Source: DASZKW01 sp035552775
GTDB taxonomy: Bacteria; Actinomycetota; Acidimicrobiia; Acidimicrobiales; Palsa-688
Assembly: GCA_035552775.1 (NCBI GenBank)
Contig: DASZKW010000031.1
Coordinates: forward strand, 1-55,105
DNA length: 55,105 bases
Reading direction: 5' to 3'
Shown here: one piece after another, positions 36,493 through 44,863 of the stretch
Layout of the letters: the number at the start of each line of letters is the position of its first letter
How positions within the stretch are numbered: position 1 is the stretch's first letter
Notes under the pieces: generated by a model
Told to the model about the DNA's origin: nothing
Databases searched by the model: none
What the model saw: only the letters and a program-made list of their open reading frames with translations
Made by a program: the position numbers and the translations under genes

Positions 36493-36943
36493 CGGCGCAG
36501 CCGTTGCCGGCGAGGCCGGCGGGCCCGGCGAGAGCGGCGGGGCCGGCGCCGGCGGCGCGGTCGTCGGGTTGGGGATCGACGCGGTGGAGGTCGAGCGTTT
36601 TGCGGTCGCCCTGAGGCGGTGGCCGGCCATGGTGGAGCGGTTGTTCACCGACGGTGAGCGCTCCTATGCCGCGGGGTTGGTCAACCCCGCCCCGAGCCTG
36701 GCGGCCCGCTTCGCCGCCAAGGAGGCGGTGATGAAAGCCCTCGGTGTCGGTCTTGGAGCTTTCGCCTGGCACGACGTCGAAGTGGTGCGCCAGCCCTCCG
36801 GGCGCCCGCAGCTGATTGTCCGGGGACGGGCGGCGTCACTGGCCGCGGAGTGCAGCGTGGGCCGCTGGCTGGTCTCGTTGACCCACACCGCTTCGGTGGC
36901 CTCGGCGGTCGTCGCCGGCTTGGCACCAGGGCGTTTTGCGTGA
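36485..36943 (+). CDS. acpS: Holo-[acyl-carrier-protein] synthase
   Basis: Transfers 4'-phosphopantetheine from CoA to acyl carrier protein. The 152-residue product has GLGIDAVEVERFA, LFTDGERSYA and the metal/CoA motif ARFAAKEAVMKALG, then VSLTHTASVASAVV. It carries a Gly/Ala-rich N-terminal extension of about 25 residues that is absent from typical AcpS; a shorter protein starting later cannot be excluded. The GTG at 36485 overlaps the previous gene by 8 bases and the stop overlaps nnrD in GTGA. Confidence 0.92.
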   Translation: MADGAAVAGEAGGPGESGGAGAGGAVVGLGIDAVEVERFAVALRRWPAMVERLFTDGERSYAAGLVNPAPSLAARFAAKEAVMKALGVGLGAFAWHDVEVVRQPSGRPQLIVRGRAASLAAECSVGRWLVSLTHTASVASAVVAGLAPGRFA

Positions 36944-38436
36944 TCCCGGTCCTCACCCCCGACGAGATGGCCGGCGTAGACCGCCGGGCGACGGTGGCGC
37001 CCGAAGTGCTAGTGGAGCGTGCCGGCGCCGGGGTGGCCAAGGCCGCTATGGCTTACCTCGGGGGCGTTTACGGTAAACGGATAACCGTGGTGGCCGGCAA
37101 GGGTAACAACGGCAACGACGGTCGTTCGGCCGCCGCCCGTCTCACCCGCCGGGGTGCATCGGTGCGGGTGGTCGACGCCGCCAGGCTCGGGGCGGGAGCC
37201 CGTCTGGGCGAAGCCGACTTGATCATCGACGCCGCCTACGGCACCGGCCTCGGCCGTCCGTACGCGGCCCCCGACACTGGAAATGCGCCGGTTATCGCCG
37301 TGGACATACCTTCCGGTCTGTCAGGGCTTACCGGCCTGCCCGTCACCGCACGGTCGCCGGCGCACAGCGCCGCTGGCGGCGGGGCGGGAGGCGGTGGTGG
37401 GGGGGCCGGCGCTGGTGTCGCCGGTGCTGGTAATGGTCCTGGCGGCGGGGCGGTTCGTGCGGCGGTAACTGTGACGCTCGCCGCGCTCAAGCCCGGGCTC
37501 GTCCTGGGGGACGGCCCCACGCTCTGCGGCGGGGTGGAGCTGGTAGACATCGGCCTCGGCGAGGCGGTGGACGCGGCCGCGCGCGCCTGGCTCGTCGAGG
37601 ACGACGACGCGGCCCGGCTGATCCCGCCTCGTCCGTTTGATTCGCAGAAGTACAACACGTCGGTCCAGGTGGTCGCCGGATCGCCGGGGATGACCGGGGC
37701 GCCGTGGATGGTGAGCGTGGCCGCCATGCGCGCCGGGGCTGGATACGTGCGCCTCGGGATGCCCGGGGTGGACCTGTCTGCGTCCCCGCTACCCCCCGGC
37801 GAGGTGGTGGCCGTCCCTCTTCCCGCCCAGGGCTGGGACGAGGCGGTGAGAGGCGGCCTCGACCGTTACAAGGCGCTCGTGGTCGGGCCCGGTCTCGGGC
37901 CGGTGACCGGAGGCGACCACTCGCGGGCCGGGGGTCCGGTGGTCCGGCTTGTCGCGGCGGCGAGCCAGCCCGCGGTCATTGACGCCGACGGGCTCAACGC
38001 CCTCGGTTCTCTCGATGTCCTCGCCGAGGTCGTCGACGGGCGCGAGGCGGCGACGGTGATCACCCCCCACGCCGGCGAGTATCGGCGTCTGGTCGGGGAG
38101 GCGCCAGGGTCCGATCGCGTCGCTTCGGTCCGTGACGTCGCCCGCCGCTCGGGCGCGGTGGTGCTTCTGAAGGGGTCGACGACCGTCGTGGCCTCCCCCG
38201 ACGGCCGCGTGCTGCTCGCCGCCGCCGGGACGTCACGGTTGGCCACCGCCGGCACCGGCGACGTGTTGAGCGGGGTGATCGGTGCCCTGCTGGCCCAGGG
38301 CGTCCCCGCGTGGGAAGCGGCAGGTCTGGGCGCACACATCCACGGGCGGGCGGCACGGCTGGGGTTTTCGCATGGACTTGTGGCCACCGACCTGCCCGAT
38401 CTCATCGCCCGCTGGCTTTCGGAGCACCTGAAATGA
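36940..38436 (+). CDS. nnrD: Bifunctional NAD(P)H-hydrate epimerase / dehydratase
   Basis: Repairs damaged NAD(P)H hydrates. The 498-residue product joins an N-terminal epimerase (YjeF-type; GKGNNGNDGRSAAARL, IIDAAYGTGL, VIAVDIPSGL) to a C-terminal ADP-dependent dehydratase (NnrD; VVAGSPGMTGAPWMVSVAAMRAG, VVGPGLG, VITPHAGEYRRL, LLKGSTTVVA, ATAGTGDVLSGVIGALLAQG). Between the epimerase strands, at about 145-175, lies a Gly/Ala-rich insertion. Start GTG overlaps acpS; stop overlaps alr (ATGA). Confidence 0.94.
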   Translation: MIPVLTPDEMAGVDRRATVAPEVLVERAGAGVAKAAMAYLGGVYGKRITVVAGKGNNGNDGRSAAARLTRRGASVRVVDAARLGAGARLGEADLIIDAAYGTGLGRPYAAPDTGNAPVIAVDIPSGLSGLTGLPVTARSPAHSAAGGGAGGGGGGAGAGVAGAGNGPGGGAVRAAVTVTLAALKPGLVLGDGPTLCGGVELVDIGLGEAVDAAARAWLVEDDDAARLIPPRPFDSQKYNTSVQVVAGSPGMTGAPWMVSVAAMRAGAGYVRLGMPGVDLSASPLPPGEVVAVPLPAQGWDEAVRGGLDRYKALVVGPGLGPVTGGDHSRAGGPVVRLVAAASQPAVIDADGLNALGSLDVLAEVVDGREAATVITPHAGEYRRLVGEAPGSDRVASVRDVARRSGAVVLLKGSTTVVASPDGRVLLAAAGTSRLATAGTGDVLSGVIGALLAQGVPAWEAAGLGAHIHGRAARLGFSHGLVATDLPDLIARWLSEHLK

Positions 38437-39689
38437 CCCATGTGACCGACCAGACCGACGTACAACCGGCGGGCGATGCTGCCGGCGGCAGTGGCCCCGG
38501 TGAGAAATTCGGTGGCGGGGGCCCGGGACTTCGCCCCGTGTGGGCCGAAGTGGACCTCGACGCCATCGCGTACAACGCCGGCCTACTAGCGAAAACGGCC
38601 GGTCCCGCTGCGCTGTGCGCCGTGGTCAAGGCCGACGGCTACGGCCACGGGGCGGTGCCCGTGGCGCGCGCCGCATTACGCGGAGGCGCCCACTGGCTCG
38701 CGGTGGCGCTCGTCGAGGAGGGTTTGGAGCTGCGTGACGCCGGTATCGACGCGCCGATTCTGATCCTTTCCGAGCCGACTGCGCCGGCCATGCCCGACGT
38801 GGTGGCGGCGCGCCTCACCCCGAGTATCTACACCCAGGAGGGAATCGATGCTGCTGGTGCCGCGGTCTCCCGCACCGCCAACCCAAGAGGAGCCGGCACG
38901 CGCAGCTCCCCGCCGTTGCCTGTCCACGTCAAGGTCGACACCGGCATGCATCGAGTCGGCGCGTTCCCCGATGAGGCCCTCCGCCTGGCCACCGCCGTCG
39001 ACTCCCATCCGGCGCTGCAACTCGAGGGCCTGTTCACCCACCTTGCCGTAGCCGATGAGGTCGGGGACCCCTATACCGCGGAACAGTTGGCACGCTTCGA
39101 GGCGGTCGTCGCCGGACTGGCCGTGCATGGTGTAACTCCCCGCCTTCGCCACGCCGCGAACTCGGCGGGAGCCCTCTGGCATCCCGACGCCCGGCTCGAC
39201 CTCGTCCGCTGCGGCATCTCCCTGTACGGTCTGTCTCCCTGCGCGGAGGGCGCCGGCGACGCGGTCGTTGCCGCCCTGCGCCCCGCCCTGTCGCTGCGCG
39301 CACGTGTGTCCCACGTCAAAACCCTCGACGGGGGTGCCCGGGTGTCGTACGGCCTGCGCTACACGCTGCCGCAACGCTCGGTCATCGCCACCGTCCCCAT
39401 CGGTTACGCCGACGGCGTTCCCCGCCGTCTGGGGGCCGTGGGCGGCGAGGTCCTGGTCGGCGGCCGCCGTCGCCCGGTCGCCGGCACGGTGACGATGGAC
39501 CAGCTTCTCGTCGACTGCGGTCCGGGAGCCGGCGTCGCCGTCGGCGATGAGGTAGTCCTCATCGGAGCCCAGGGCGGCGAGGCCATTTCTGCATGGGAGT
39601 GGGCCGAACGTACCGATACCATCGCCTACGAGGTCGTCTGCGGGCTCAGCCAGCGCGTCCCCAGGGCGTACAGGACCCGGGAGCGATAG
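38433..39689 (+). CDS. alr: Alanine racemase
   Basis: PLP enzyme making D-alanine for peptidoglycan. The 418-residue product has the PLP lysine in AVVKADGYGHG (about K66), the catalytic tyrosine region ARVSYGLRYTLP, HVKVDTGMHRVG, ANSAGALW and PIGYADGVPR near the C-terminal domain. The first 30 residues are a non-conserved Gly/Asp-rich extension, and a short insertion lies at about 145-165. ATG overlaps the nnrD stop. Confidence 0.95.
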   Translation: MTHVTDQTDVQPAGDAAGGSGPGEKFGGGGPGLRPVWAEVDLDAIAYNAGLLAKTAGPAALCAVVKADGYGHGAVPVARAALRGGAHWLAVALVEEGLELRDAGIDAPILILSEPTAPAMPDVVAARLTPSIYTQEGIDAAGAAVSRTANPRGAGTRSSPPLPVHVKVDTGMHRVGAFPDEALRLATAVDSHPALQLEGLFTHLAVADEVGDPYTAEQLARFEAVVAGLAVHGVTPRLRHAANSAGALWHPDARLDLVRCGISLYGLSPCAEGAGDAVVAALRPALSLRARVSHVKTLDGGARVSYGLRYTLPQRSVIATVPIGYADGVPRRLGAVGGEVLVGGRRRPVAGTVTMDQLLVDCGPGAGVAVGDEVVLIGAQGGEAISAWEWAERTDTIAYEVVCGLSQRVPRAYRTRER

Positions 39690-39697
39690 GTCCCGAC

Positions 39698-40804
39698 GTG
39701 TCGAGGAAAACAAACGTCATCGTCGGAGCGGCGGGTGTCGCCGTCACGGGCCTGGCTGTCGCCGGCGTCGCTGCCAAGCGCATCCTCATCGAACGGGCTC
39801 GCCGGCGGGGTGATCCCGAAGCCGGCGCCGACTTCGCACGTACGGCGGCGTTGGAGCCGCAGTGGATCGAAATGGACGACGGTGCCTGCCTCAAGGTGGT
39901 CCAACGAGGCTCTGGCCGCCCCATCGTGCTCGTCCACGGCATGGCGTTGTCCTCAGTGTCATGGACCTACCAGCTCGAGGATCTGGCCGGCGAAGGGCGC
40001 GTCATCGCCTACGACCAGCGTGGACACAACGACTCGACGCTCGGCGCCGACGGTCTGAACCTCACCCGACTGGCGTCGGACCTCTACGAGCTGTTCGAAC
40101 GGCTCGACCTGCGCGCTGCGGTGCTGGTGGGTCACTCCCTCGGGGGGATGGTGGTCCTGCGTATGTTGGCCGACCACCCCGAGTTGGCCGGTGACGACGG
40201 CCGGGTCGCCGCGCTCGGCCTCGTGGCCACGTCTGCCAGCCCCGGGCTGGGCAGCGGTGTCCCCGGAGCCAAAGCCATCTTGCGAGCTGTGAAACCGTTG
40301 ACGACACGAGGGGGATGGGTGACCGGGCGTCTGTCGGGCCAGACGCTGCCCACCAGCGACGTATCTTTCCTGCTCGCCCGGGCGGTTTTCGGGGCGAAGC
40401 CGGACGGAGCGCACATCGACCTCACCCGGGAGATCAGTTCCCGGATACCGATCCAGGTCACGGCCGATCTGACACTCGAGATCCTGCATCTCGACCAAGA
40501 GTCGACTCTGTGCGACATAGCCCTGCCGACCGCGATCGTTGTCGGGAGCCGGGATCTCATGACACCGGTGCGTCACGCTCGCGCCCTGGCCCGCTCCATC
40601 CCGAGCGCGTCTCTAGTTGAGCTTCCCGGGTGCGGCCACATGGTGATGCTCGAACGCCGATACGAGCTCGACGACATCATCCGCGGCCTGCTCCGTGGCG
40701 ACGCCGGCGGTGGCGCGAAAGTCGACGCCGGCGGTGGCGCGAAAGTCGACGCCGGTCGTGACTCGGGAGTCGGCGGCGACCGCGACGTGACTGACGGGCC
40801 GTGA
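39698..40804 (+). CDS. Alpha/beta-fold hydrolase with N-terminal membrane segment
   Basis: A 368-residue hydrolase. A hydrophobic segment at about 6-25 (VIVGAAGVAVTGLAVAGVAA) may be a membrane anchor or signal. The fold shows RPIVLVHGMALSSVSW, YDQRGHNDS, the nucleophile elbow VLVGHSLGGMV, the acid region AIVVGSRDLMTP and the histidine in PGCGHMVMLERR. The last 25 residues are a Gly/Asp/Lys repeat created by a 24-bp tandem duplication. Start GTG 9 bases after alr; stop overlaps the next gene in GTGA. Such a hydrolase between alr and the tsa genes is common in actinobacteria. Substrate unknown. Confidence 0.87.
   Translation: MSRKTNVIVGAAGVAVTGLAVAGVAAKRILIERARRRGDPEAGADFARTAALEPQWIEMDDGACLKVVQRGSGRPIVLVHGMALSSVSWTYQLEDLAGEGRVIAYDQRGHNDSTLGADGLNLTRLASDLYELFERLDLRAAVLVGHSLGGMVVLRMLADHPELAGDDGRVAALGLVATSASPGLGSGVPGAKAILRAVKPLTTRGGWVTGRLSGQTLPTSDVSFLLARAVFGAKPDGAHIDLTREISSRIPIQVTADLTLEILHLDQESTLCDIALPTAIVVGSRDLMTPVRHARALARSIPSASLVELPGCGHMVMLERRYELDDIIRGLLRGDAGGGAKVDAGGGAKVDAGRDSGVGGDRDVTDGP
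40700..40747. repeat. 24-bp tandem duplication at the hydrolase C-terminus
   Basis: Two identical 24-base units (40700-40723 and 40724-40747) encode DAGGGAKV twice, followed by a partial third unit. In frame with the gene at 39698-40804. Confidence 0.9.
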
Positions 40805-41784
40805 CGGGCCCCCCACGCCTCGCCGGGGTACGAGTGGGTCATTGGAGCGACGCGGCCGCCCGGACGGGATGCACGGTGGTCCTACTGCCCGAAGGGACGG
40901 TCGCGTCCGGCGAGGTACGGGGCGGGGCGCCAGGCACCCGAGAGTGGGCCCTGCTTGCGCCTGAGAGGACCGTGGCGCGAGTGGACGCCGTGTTTCTGTC
41001 TGGAGGGTCCGCCTTCGGCCTCGCCGTGGGCGACGGCGTGGCCCGGTGGTGCGAGGAGCGCGGGCTCGGGTACCCGACCCCGGTCGGTCCGGTACCGATC
41101 GTCGTCGGTGCCGTGCTTTTCGACCTCGACGTAGGAGACAGCCGGCGCCGGCCGGGGGCGGTCGACGGGTACGCGGCCTGCCAGGCAGCCCAGGAGTGGC
41201 CCGAACCGGCCGAGGTGATCACCGATCCCTCGTCGGCTGGCGGGGGCGCGCCGGCAACCGGGCCCGGGTCAGGGGCAGGTGGACCGACAGTTGGGGGGAG
41301 AATCGGTGCCGGGACGGGGGCCATGCTGGCGAGAGGAGGTGGGCACGAGGGGCGCCGTCCCGGTGGCCTCGGGATCGTTACCCGAGTGGCCGGCGACCTG
41401 GTGGTAGGAGCCCTAATGGTTGTCAACGCTGTAGGCGACGTCATCACCCGCGCGGGGGTGGATCCGGGTGGTAGTGGCGTGGGCGCCATCGACGTCGACG
41501 TGGGCGCCATCGACGTCGACGCCGTCGACGCGGGCGGCGTCGGCGCCACCACCATTGGCCTCGTCGTCACCAACGCCAGGCTGGACAAACTCTCCTGCCT
41601 GTTGGTGGCGCAATCGGCTCAGGACGGCATGGCCAGGGCACTGGACCCTGTGCACACTTCACGCGACGGTGACGCAGTCGTGGCGGCGGCCACCGGACCG
41701 GTGATCGCCTCGCTGGACCTCGTCCGAAACCTGGCCGCTCTCGCGGTCGAAGATGCCATCCGGTCGGCGGCGGATCCCACCTAG
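40801..41784 (+). CDS. P1 family (DmpA/NylC-type) peptidase
   Basis: A 327-residue Ntn-hydrolase-like enzyme of the P1 family, which self-cleaves into two chains and acts on small amides or N-terminal residues. Family features: GVRVGHWSDAAARTGCTVVL, FLSGGSAFGLAVGDGVARWCEE, PIVVGAVLFDL, GRIGAGTGAMLA and the cleavage/nucleophile segment GATTIGLVVTNA, where Thr 250 or 251 would become the new N-terminus. Two Gly-rich stretches interrupt the core (about 150-165 and 220-245); the second is a perfect 21-bp duplication. GTG overlaps the hydrolase stop. Confidence 0.88.
   Translation: MTGPPRLAGVRVGHWSDAAARTGCTVVLLPEGTVASGEVRGGAPGTREWALLAPERTVARVDAVFLSGGSAFGLAVGDGVARWCEERGLGYPTPVGPVPIVVGAVLFDLDVGDSRRRPGAVDGYAACQAAQEWPEPAEVITDPSSAGGGAPATGPGSGAGGPTVGGRIGAGTGAMLARGGGHEGRRPGGLGIVTRVAGDLVVGALMVVNAVGDVITRAGVDPGGSGVGAIDVDVGAIDVDAVDAGGVGATTIGLVVTNARLDKLSCLLVAQSAQDGMARALDPVHTSRDGDAVVAAATGPVIASLDLVRNLAALAVEDAIRSAADPT
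41479..41520. repeat. 21-bp tandem duplication in the P1 peptidase gene
   Basis: Two identical 21-base units (41479-41499, 41500-41520), each encoding VGAIDVD, sit just before the predicted self-cleavage site. In frame. Confidence 0.9.
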
Positions 41785-41975
41785 CCTTCGCAGAGATGCG
41801 TTCCGCCTGCCGGTCGCCGCCTCAGGATCGTATCCGCGCTCCCCTGGCCTCGAACATGGCGACGAGGGCTCGCCGCCAGAGGATCTGCCATCGCAGGCCG
41901 GCGGAGGAGCCGGTGATCATGAGCTTCTCCGCCATCGACTGTGCCGACAGAAGCGGTGGTCGGGGATCGTGTTCT

Positions 41976-42641
41976 TCAGGGGACGTACGTCCAGCGGATG
42001 GGCTGGACGAACCCGACCGGGCACGGTACCCCGTCGGCGTTGCCAGGGTCGGGATGGGGGGGATCAGCGACCGTGCGCAACGGCAGAACCCCGGCCCAGA
42101 TCGGCAGGGCGACGTCGGCCTCGTCGTCGATGGGCGGCCCGGAGCGGATCTTGGCCGACGCCTCGTCCAGCGGCATGCGGATCACCGCCGTTTTTCGGAG
42201 CTCGGACTCCCTCGGCGGTCGGGCCTCGGCGCTGCGCCCGGGAACAAGGTGGTCGACGATCACCTCGAGGGCGTGGGCTTTGGCGGCCAGATCGGTGATC
42301 GCCTCGGGCCGCCCGAACACCACTACTGACCGGTAGTTGAGCGAATGGTTAAACGCGGAGCGGGCGAGCACCACGCCGTCGAGGAGGCTGACGGCCACCA
42401 CGATGTCGCCGCCCGCGGCTGCCACCCCGAGCAGATGATTGCCCACCGCGCCATGCAAGTAGAGGTCGTCGCCGTCGCGGCCGTAGGCGGTCGGGATCAT
42501 CCAGGGAACCCCTTCCACGCTGGCGGCCACATGGCAGATCATCCCCTCGTCGAGAATGGCCCTGATCGCGTCGCGTCGGTAGTTGGCGCGTTCGCGGTGC
42601 CGGCGCACCTGGGTGCGGCCCGTGGGTTCGAGATCGGTCAC
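41976..42641 (-). CDS. Pyridoxamine 5'-phosphate oxidase family protein (flavin-binding)
   Basis: A 221-residue protein with the split-barrel FMN-binding fold of the PNPOx-like/nitroimidazole-resistance group. Recognisable parts: RRDAIRAILDEGMICHVA, PWMIPTAYGRDGDDLYLHG, NYRSVVVFG and the C-terminal WAGVLPLRT. Its exact substrate is not evident. I chose the GTG at 42641, giving an N-terminus rich in Arg as in homologues; the frame is open further upstream but overlaps the truncated ltrA. The 190-base gap before it (41785-41975) shows no gene. Confidence 0.82.
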   Translation of the reverse strand: MTDLEPTGRTQVRRHRERANYRRDAIRAILDEGMICHVAASVEGVPWMIPTAYGRDGDDLYLHGAVGNHLLGVAAAGGDIVVAVSLLDGVVLARSAFNHSLNYRSVVVFGRPEAITDLAAKAHALEVIVDHLVPGRSAEARPPRESELRKTAVIRMPLDEASAKIRSGPPIDDEADVALPIWAGVLPLRTVADPPHPDPGNADGVPCPVGFVQPIRWTYVP

Positions 42642-42652
42642 GGAATCGACTG

Positions 42653-43309
42653 TTGCATGGAAGGGCACCCCAGGGCCACCTGGCGGAACGCTTCGGGCTG
42701 TTTGTGCTGATCGCACTGGGCGAATCGGTCGTTGCCGTCGGCACATCCACACCACCCGGTCCGCTCGCTGCGGGCCAGGCGGGTGCCGTCGCCGCCGCCT
42801 TCGCCCTGACCTGCGGGCTGTGGTGGGTCTATTTCCATTTCGCCGCCGATGCCGTACGCCATTCGCTGGCTACCGCCAAGGTACAAGTGGATATCACCAG
42901 GCTGGTGCTCTCCTACGGTCATTTGTCGTTCATCGCCGCCATCATCGTCGCTGCTGTCGGCCTGCGCGCCTCGATCATCCATCCCGTACACCATCTGACG
43001 TGGGCGGTGACCGGGCTGCTGTTTGGTGGCATCGCTCTGTACCTGGCCACGTTCGGATTCACCCGCTGGGCGATGTTCCGGCTCGTGTCCTACACCCGGC
43101 TGACTGCGGCGGCGGTCGTTCTCGCTTTGATTCCCCTGGCCCCTGAGGTGCCGGCGCTCGTCTCACTCATCGCGTTGACCGTCGTCCTCGCCGGCCTGAA
43201 CGTCGCCGAACTCGTCCGCCACAAGCGGTCCGGTTGGGGGGCCAGACGGCAGGCGTACCAAGGCGAGCGTTGCTACGTCGACTCCCCGAGGAACGAAGGT
43301 CCAGGTTAA
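42653..43309 (+). pseudogene. ltrA: Low temperature requirement protein A (LtrA), 5'-truncated
   Basis: The visible 218 residues are the C-terminal part of an LtrA-family membrane protein: HLAERFGLFVLIALGESVVAVG, normally mid-protein, is here at residue 9, and about six helices follow. Intact LtrA is nearly 400 residues, so roughly the first half is missing. Upstream sequence is the start of the divergent flavin protein, so no remnant remains. No ribosome site is obvious. The last 18 codons run into the left arm of the 104-bp element (43256-43359), so the C-terminus (AYQGERCYVD) may also be foreign. Confidence 0.75.
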
Positions 43310-43359
43310 CCGTCTGAGCCGGCGAGAGCATTGTCGACGTAGCAACGCTCGCCTTTGTA
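43256..43359. repeat. 104-bp inverted-repeat (hairpin) element, copy 2
   Basis: Arms of 27 bases (43256-43282 and 43333-43359) pair with a single mismatch around a 50-base loop (43283-43332). The inner stem reads GAGCGTTGCTACGTCGAC. It has the same dimensions as copy 1 at 12949-13052. It is best aligned with copy 1 when inverted: then 28 of 50 loop bases agree, including CCGG, GTTRACCTG and CTCGGG. It overlaps the 3' end of the truncated ltrA and ends 17 bases before yjbQ. Confidence 0.88.
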
Positions 43360-43375
43360 AGGTCAAAATGGGACG

Positions 43376-43780
43376 ATGCGAAGCGAAGAGCTCCAGGTGA
43401 GCACGGGCCGCCACGCCCACGTGTACGACATGACCGCCGACTGCGAGCGGTTCGTTAACGACGCCGGCGACGGGCTGCTCTCGGTCTTTGTGCCCCACGC
43501 CACCGCCGGACTGGCGATTATCGAGACCGGCGCCGGAAGCGAGGAGGACCTGTTGGGTCTGCTGGATCAACTGGCGCCAGCCGATGACCGCTGGAAGCAC
43601 CGCCATGGCTTCCCCGGCCACGGGCGCGACCATGTCCTCCCGGCGCTCACCTCACCGTCACTCACTGTGCCCGTTCTCTCCGGGCGAATGCAGCTGGGTA
43701 CATGGCAGTCGATATGTCTGGTCGACACCAACCTGGACAATCGCGACCGCAACGTCCGCCTGAGCTTCCTCCCCGGCTGA
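43376..43780 (+). CDS. YjbQ/UPF0047 family protein
   Basis: A 134-residue cytoplasmic protein of the YjbQ family; E. coli YjbQ has weak thiamin-phosphate synthase activity, but the true role is unknown. Family features: FVPHATAGLAIIETG, HRHGFPGHGRDHVLPAL, LGTWQSICLVDTN and RNVRLSFL, with the conserved His residues probably forming a metal site. It starts directly after the 104-bp inverted element, which could affect its expression. Confidence 0.92.
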   Translation: MRSEELQVSTGRHAHVYDMTADCERFVNDAGDGLLSVFVPHATAGLAIIETGAGSEEDLLGLLDQLAPADDRWKHRHGFPGHGRDHVLPALTSPSLTVPVLSGRMQLGTWQSICLVDTNLDNRDRNVRLSFLPG

Positions 43781-43876
43781 ACTCTCACGTTGGTCGTAGA
43801 TCCCCCCTATCGAGGTGCACCTCGCCGCCGCGGTGGGTAGATGACTGACGGACCAACCAACGCGAGGAGGAAGTTC

Positions 43877-44104
43877 ATGTCCACCGAGGCTGGCGACGCT
43901 ACCGGCACCGCTGACAAGGACTACAACATCATCTGGTTTACCGAGGCGTGCCTGAGCAACGCGCTACGACTGGAGACCTATATCAAGGACGCGGAACGGG
44001 ATGGCGACTCGGAGCTCGCCGAGTTCTTCCGCAAGGCGCAGGCCGAGAGTCGCAAGGGCGGCGAACAGGGCAAGGCGATGCTGAAGTCGCGCTTGAAAGG
44101 CTGA
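43877..44104 (+). CDS. Small acidic/basic helical protein, unknown function
   Basis: A 75-residue soluble protein. The ATG at 43877 follows GAGGAGGAAG at the right distance, so I prefer it to the ATG 36 bases upstream at 43841. The core (IIWFTEACLSNALRLETYIKD, then ELAEFFRKAQAESRKG) is amphipathic helix with an aromatic-rich first part, like small ferritin- or hemerythrin-type helical hairpins, but no family is recognised. Expressed alone or with yjbQ (96 bases upstream). Confidence 0.7.
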   Translation: MSTEAGDATGTADKDYNIIWFTEACLSNALRLETYIKDAERDGDSELAEFFRKAQAESRKGGEQGKAMLKSRLKG

Positions 44105-44135
44105 TCATCGCCAGCCCCGTCCTGTCCGAGCCTGG

Positions 44136-44507
44136 CTAGCCCGCATTGTCGATCAGTTCGATGCGGTTGCCAAAAGGGTCGTCGACATACAGACGCCGAA
44201 CGCCAGGGAGGTCTTCGTCCCAATACCAGGTCGCTCGCGACTCGTCGAGTCTTCTGAAAAGGTCGTCGAACTCGTCTACCCGTAGGGCAGGGTGGGCCTT
44301 CCGAGCCGGCCTGAAGTCCTTTTCGACCCCGAGATGAACCTGGACGGGCCCGGAGACAAACCACCGGCCGCCCCGGGAGGCGAGCGGCTCAGGTTTGGGC
44401 CGGACGGTGAAGCCAAGTAGGCCGCAGTAGAAGGCCTCAGCGTCAGCTTCGCGGCCGGCGGGCATCGCTAGCTGGACGTGATCAATGGCGGCGACACGGA
44501 GGCTCAC
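44136..44507 (-). CDS. VOC family (glyoxalase/bleomycin-resistance-type) protein
   Basis: A 123-residue single-module VOC protein with the paired beta-alpha-beta-beta-beta repeats: AAIDHVQLAMPAGREADAEAFY at the start, VQVHLGVEKDF, ARKAHPALRV and the late YVDDPFGNRIELID. Metal ligands would be His (DHVQL), the His of HPALRV and Glu (RIELID). Substrate unknown. It converges on the small protein gene at 43877-44104. Confidence 0.88.
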   Translation of the reverse strand: MSLRVAAIDHVQLAMPAGREADAEAFYCGLLGFTVRPKPEPLASRGGRWFVSGPVQVHLGVEKDFRPARKAHPALRVDEFDDLFRRLDESRATWYWDEDLPGVRRLYVDDPFGNRIELIDNAG

Positions 44508-44863
44508 GCATAAAATCTATCGACCCGCCGATAGTGCCGGGCGACCGGTCCGCAACTCACCTGCCGGGCGACCGGTCCGCAACCCACCTGCCCACCTGCC
44601 CACCTGCCCCCGTCCTCGACCGAGCTTCGCCTAGCGGAGTGACAACGCGGCGTTCGCCCACCGAAATGCGCGGTGGCGCGCGGTAAAGCCCTTCAAGGTG
44701 TGCAAGAGCACACGGAAACCGTGCGATTCCCTACATTTCACGGGCGGGGTCGCGCGCAGATGCACATTTGGGCGGCCCCGCCGCCGATCCGTCGCCAAAT
44801 CAGCCCCGCCGCGCTCGCTCGTTTCCCACAAGCCACCACCGCATTGCCGAAAGATCGAGGAGT
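44508..44863. other. 356-base gene-free region with tandem repeats
   Basis: No convincing coding sequence. Near the left end lie two 27-base tandem units (44535-44561, 44562-44588) starting TGCCGGGCGACCGGTCCGC and differing at one base, then two 8-base TGCCCACC units (44589-44604). Further on there are small hairpins, for example GTGTGC-AAGA-GCACAC (44698-44713). GC content falls in the right half. It separates two minus-strand genes. Confidence 0.6.
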
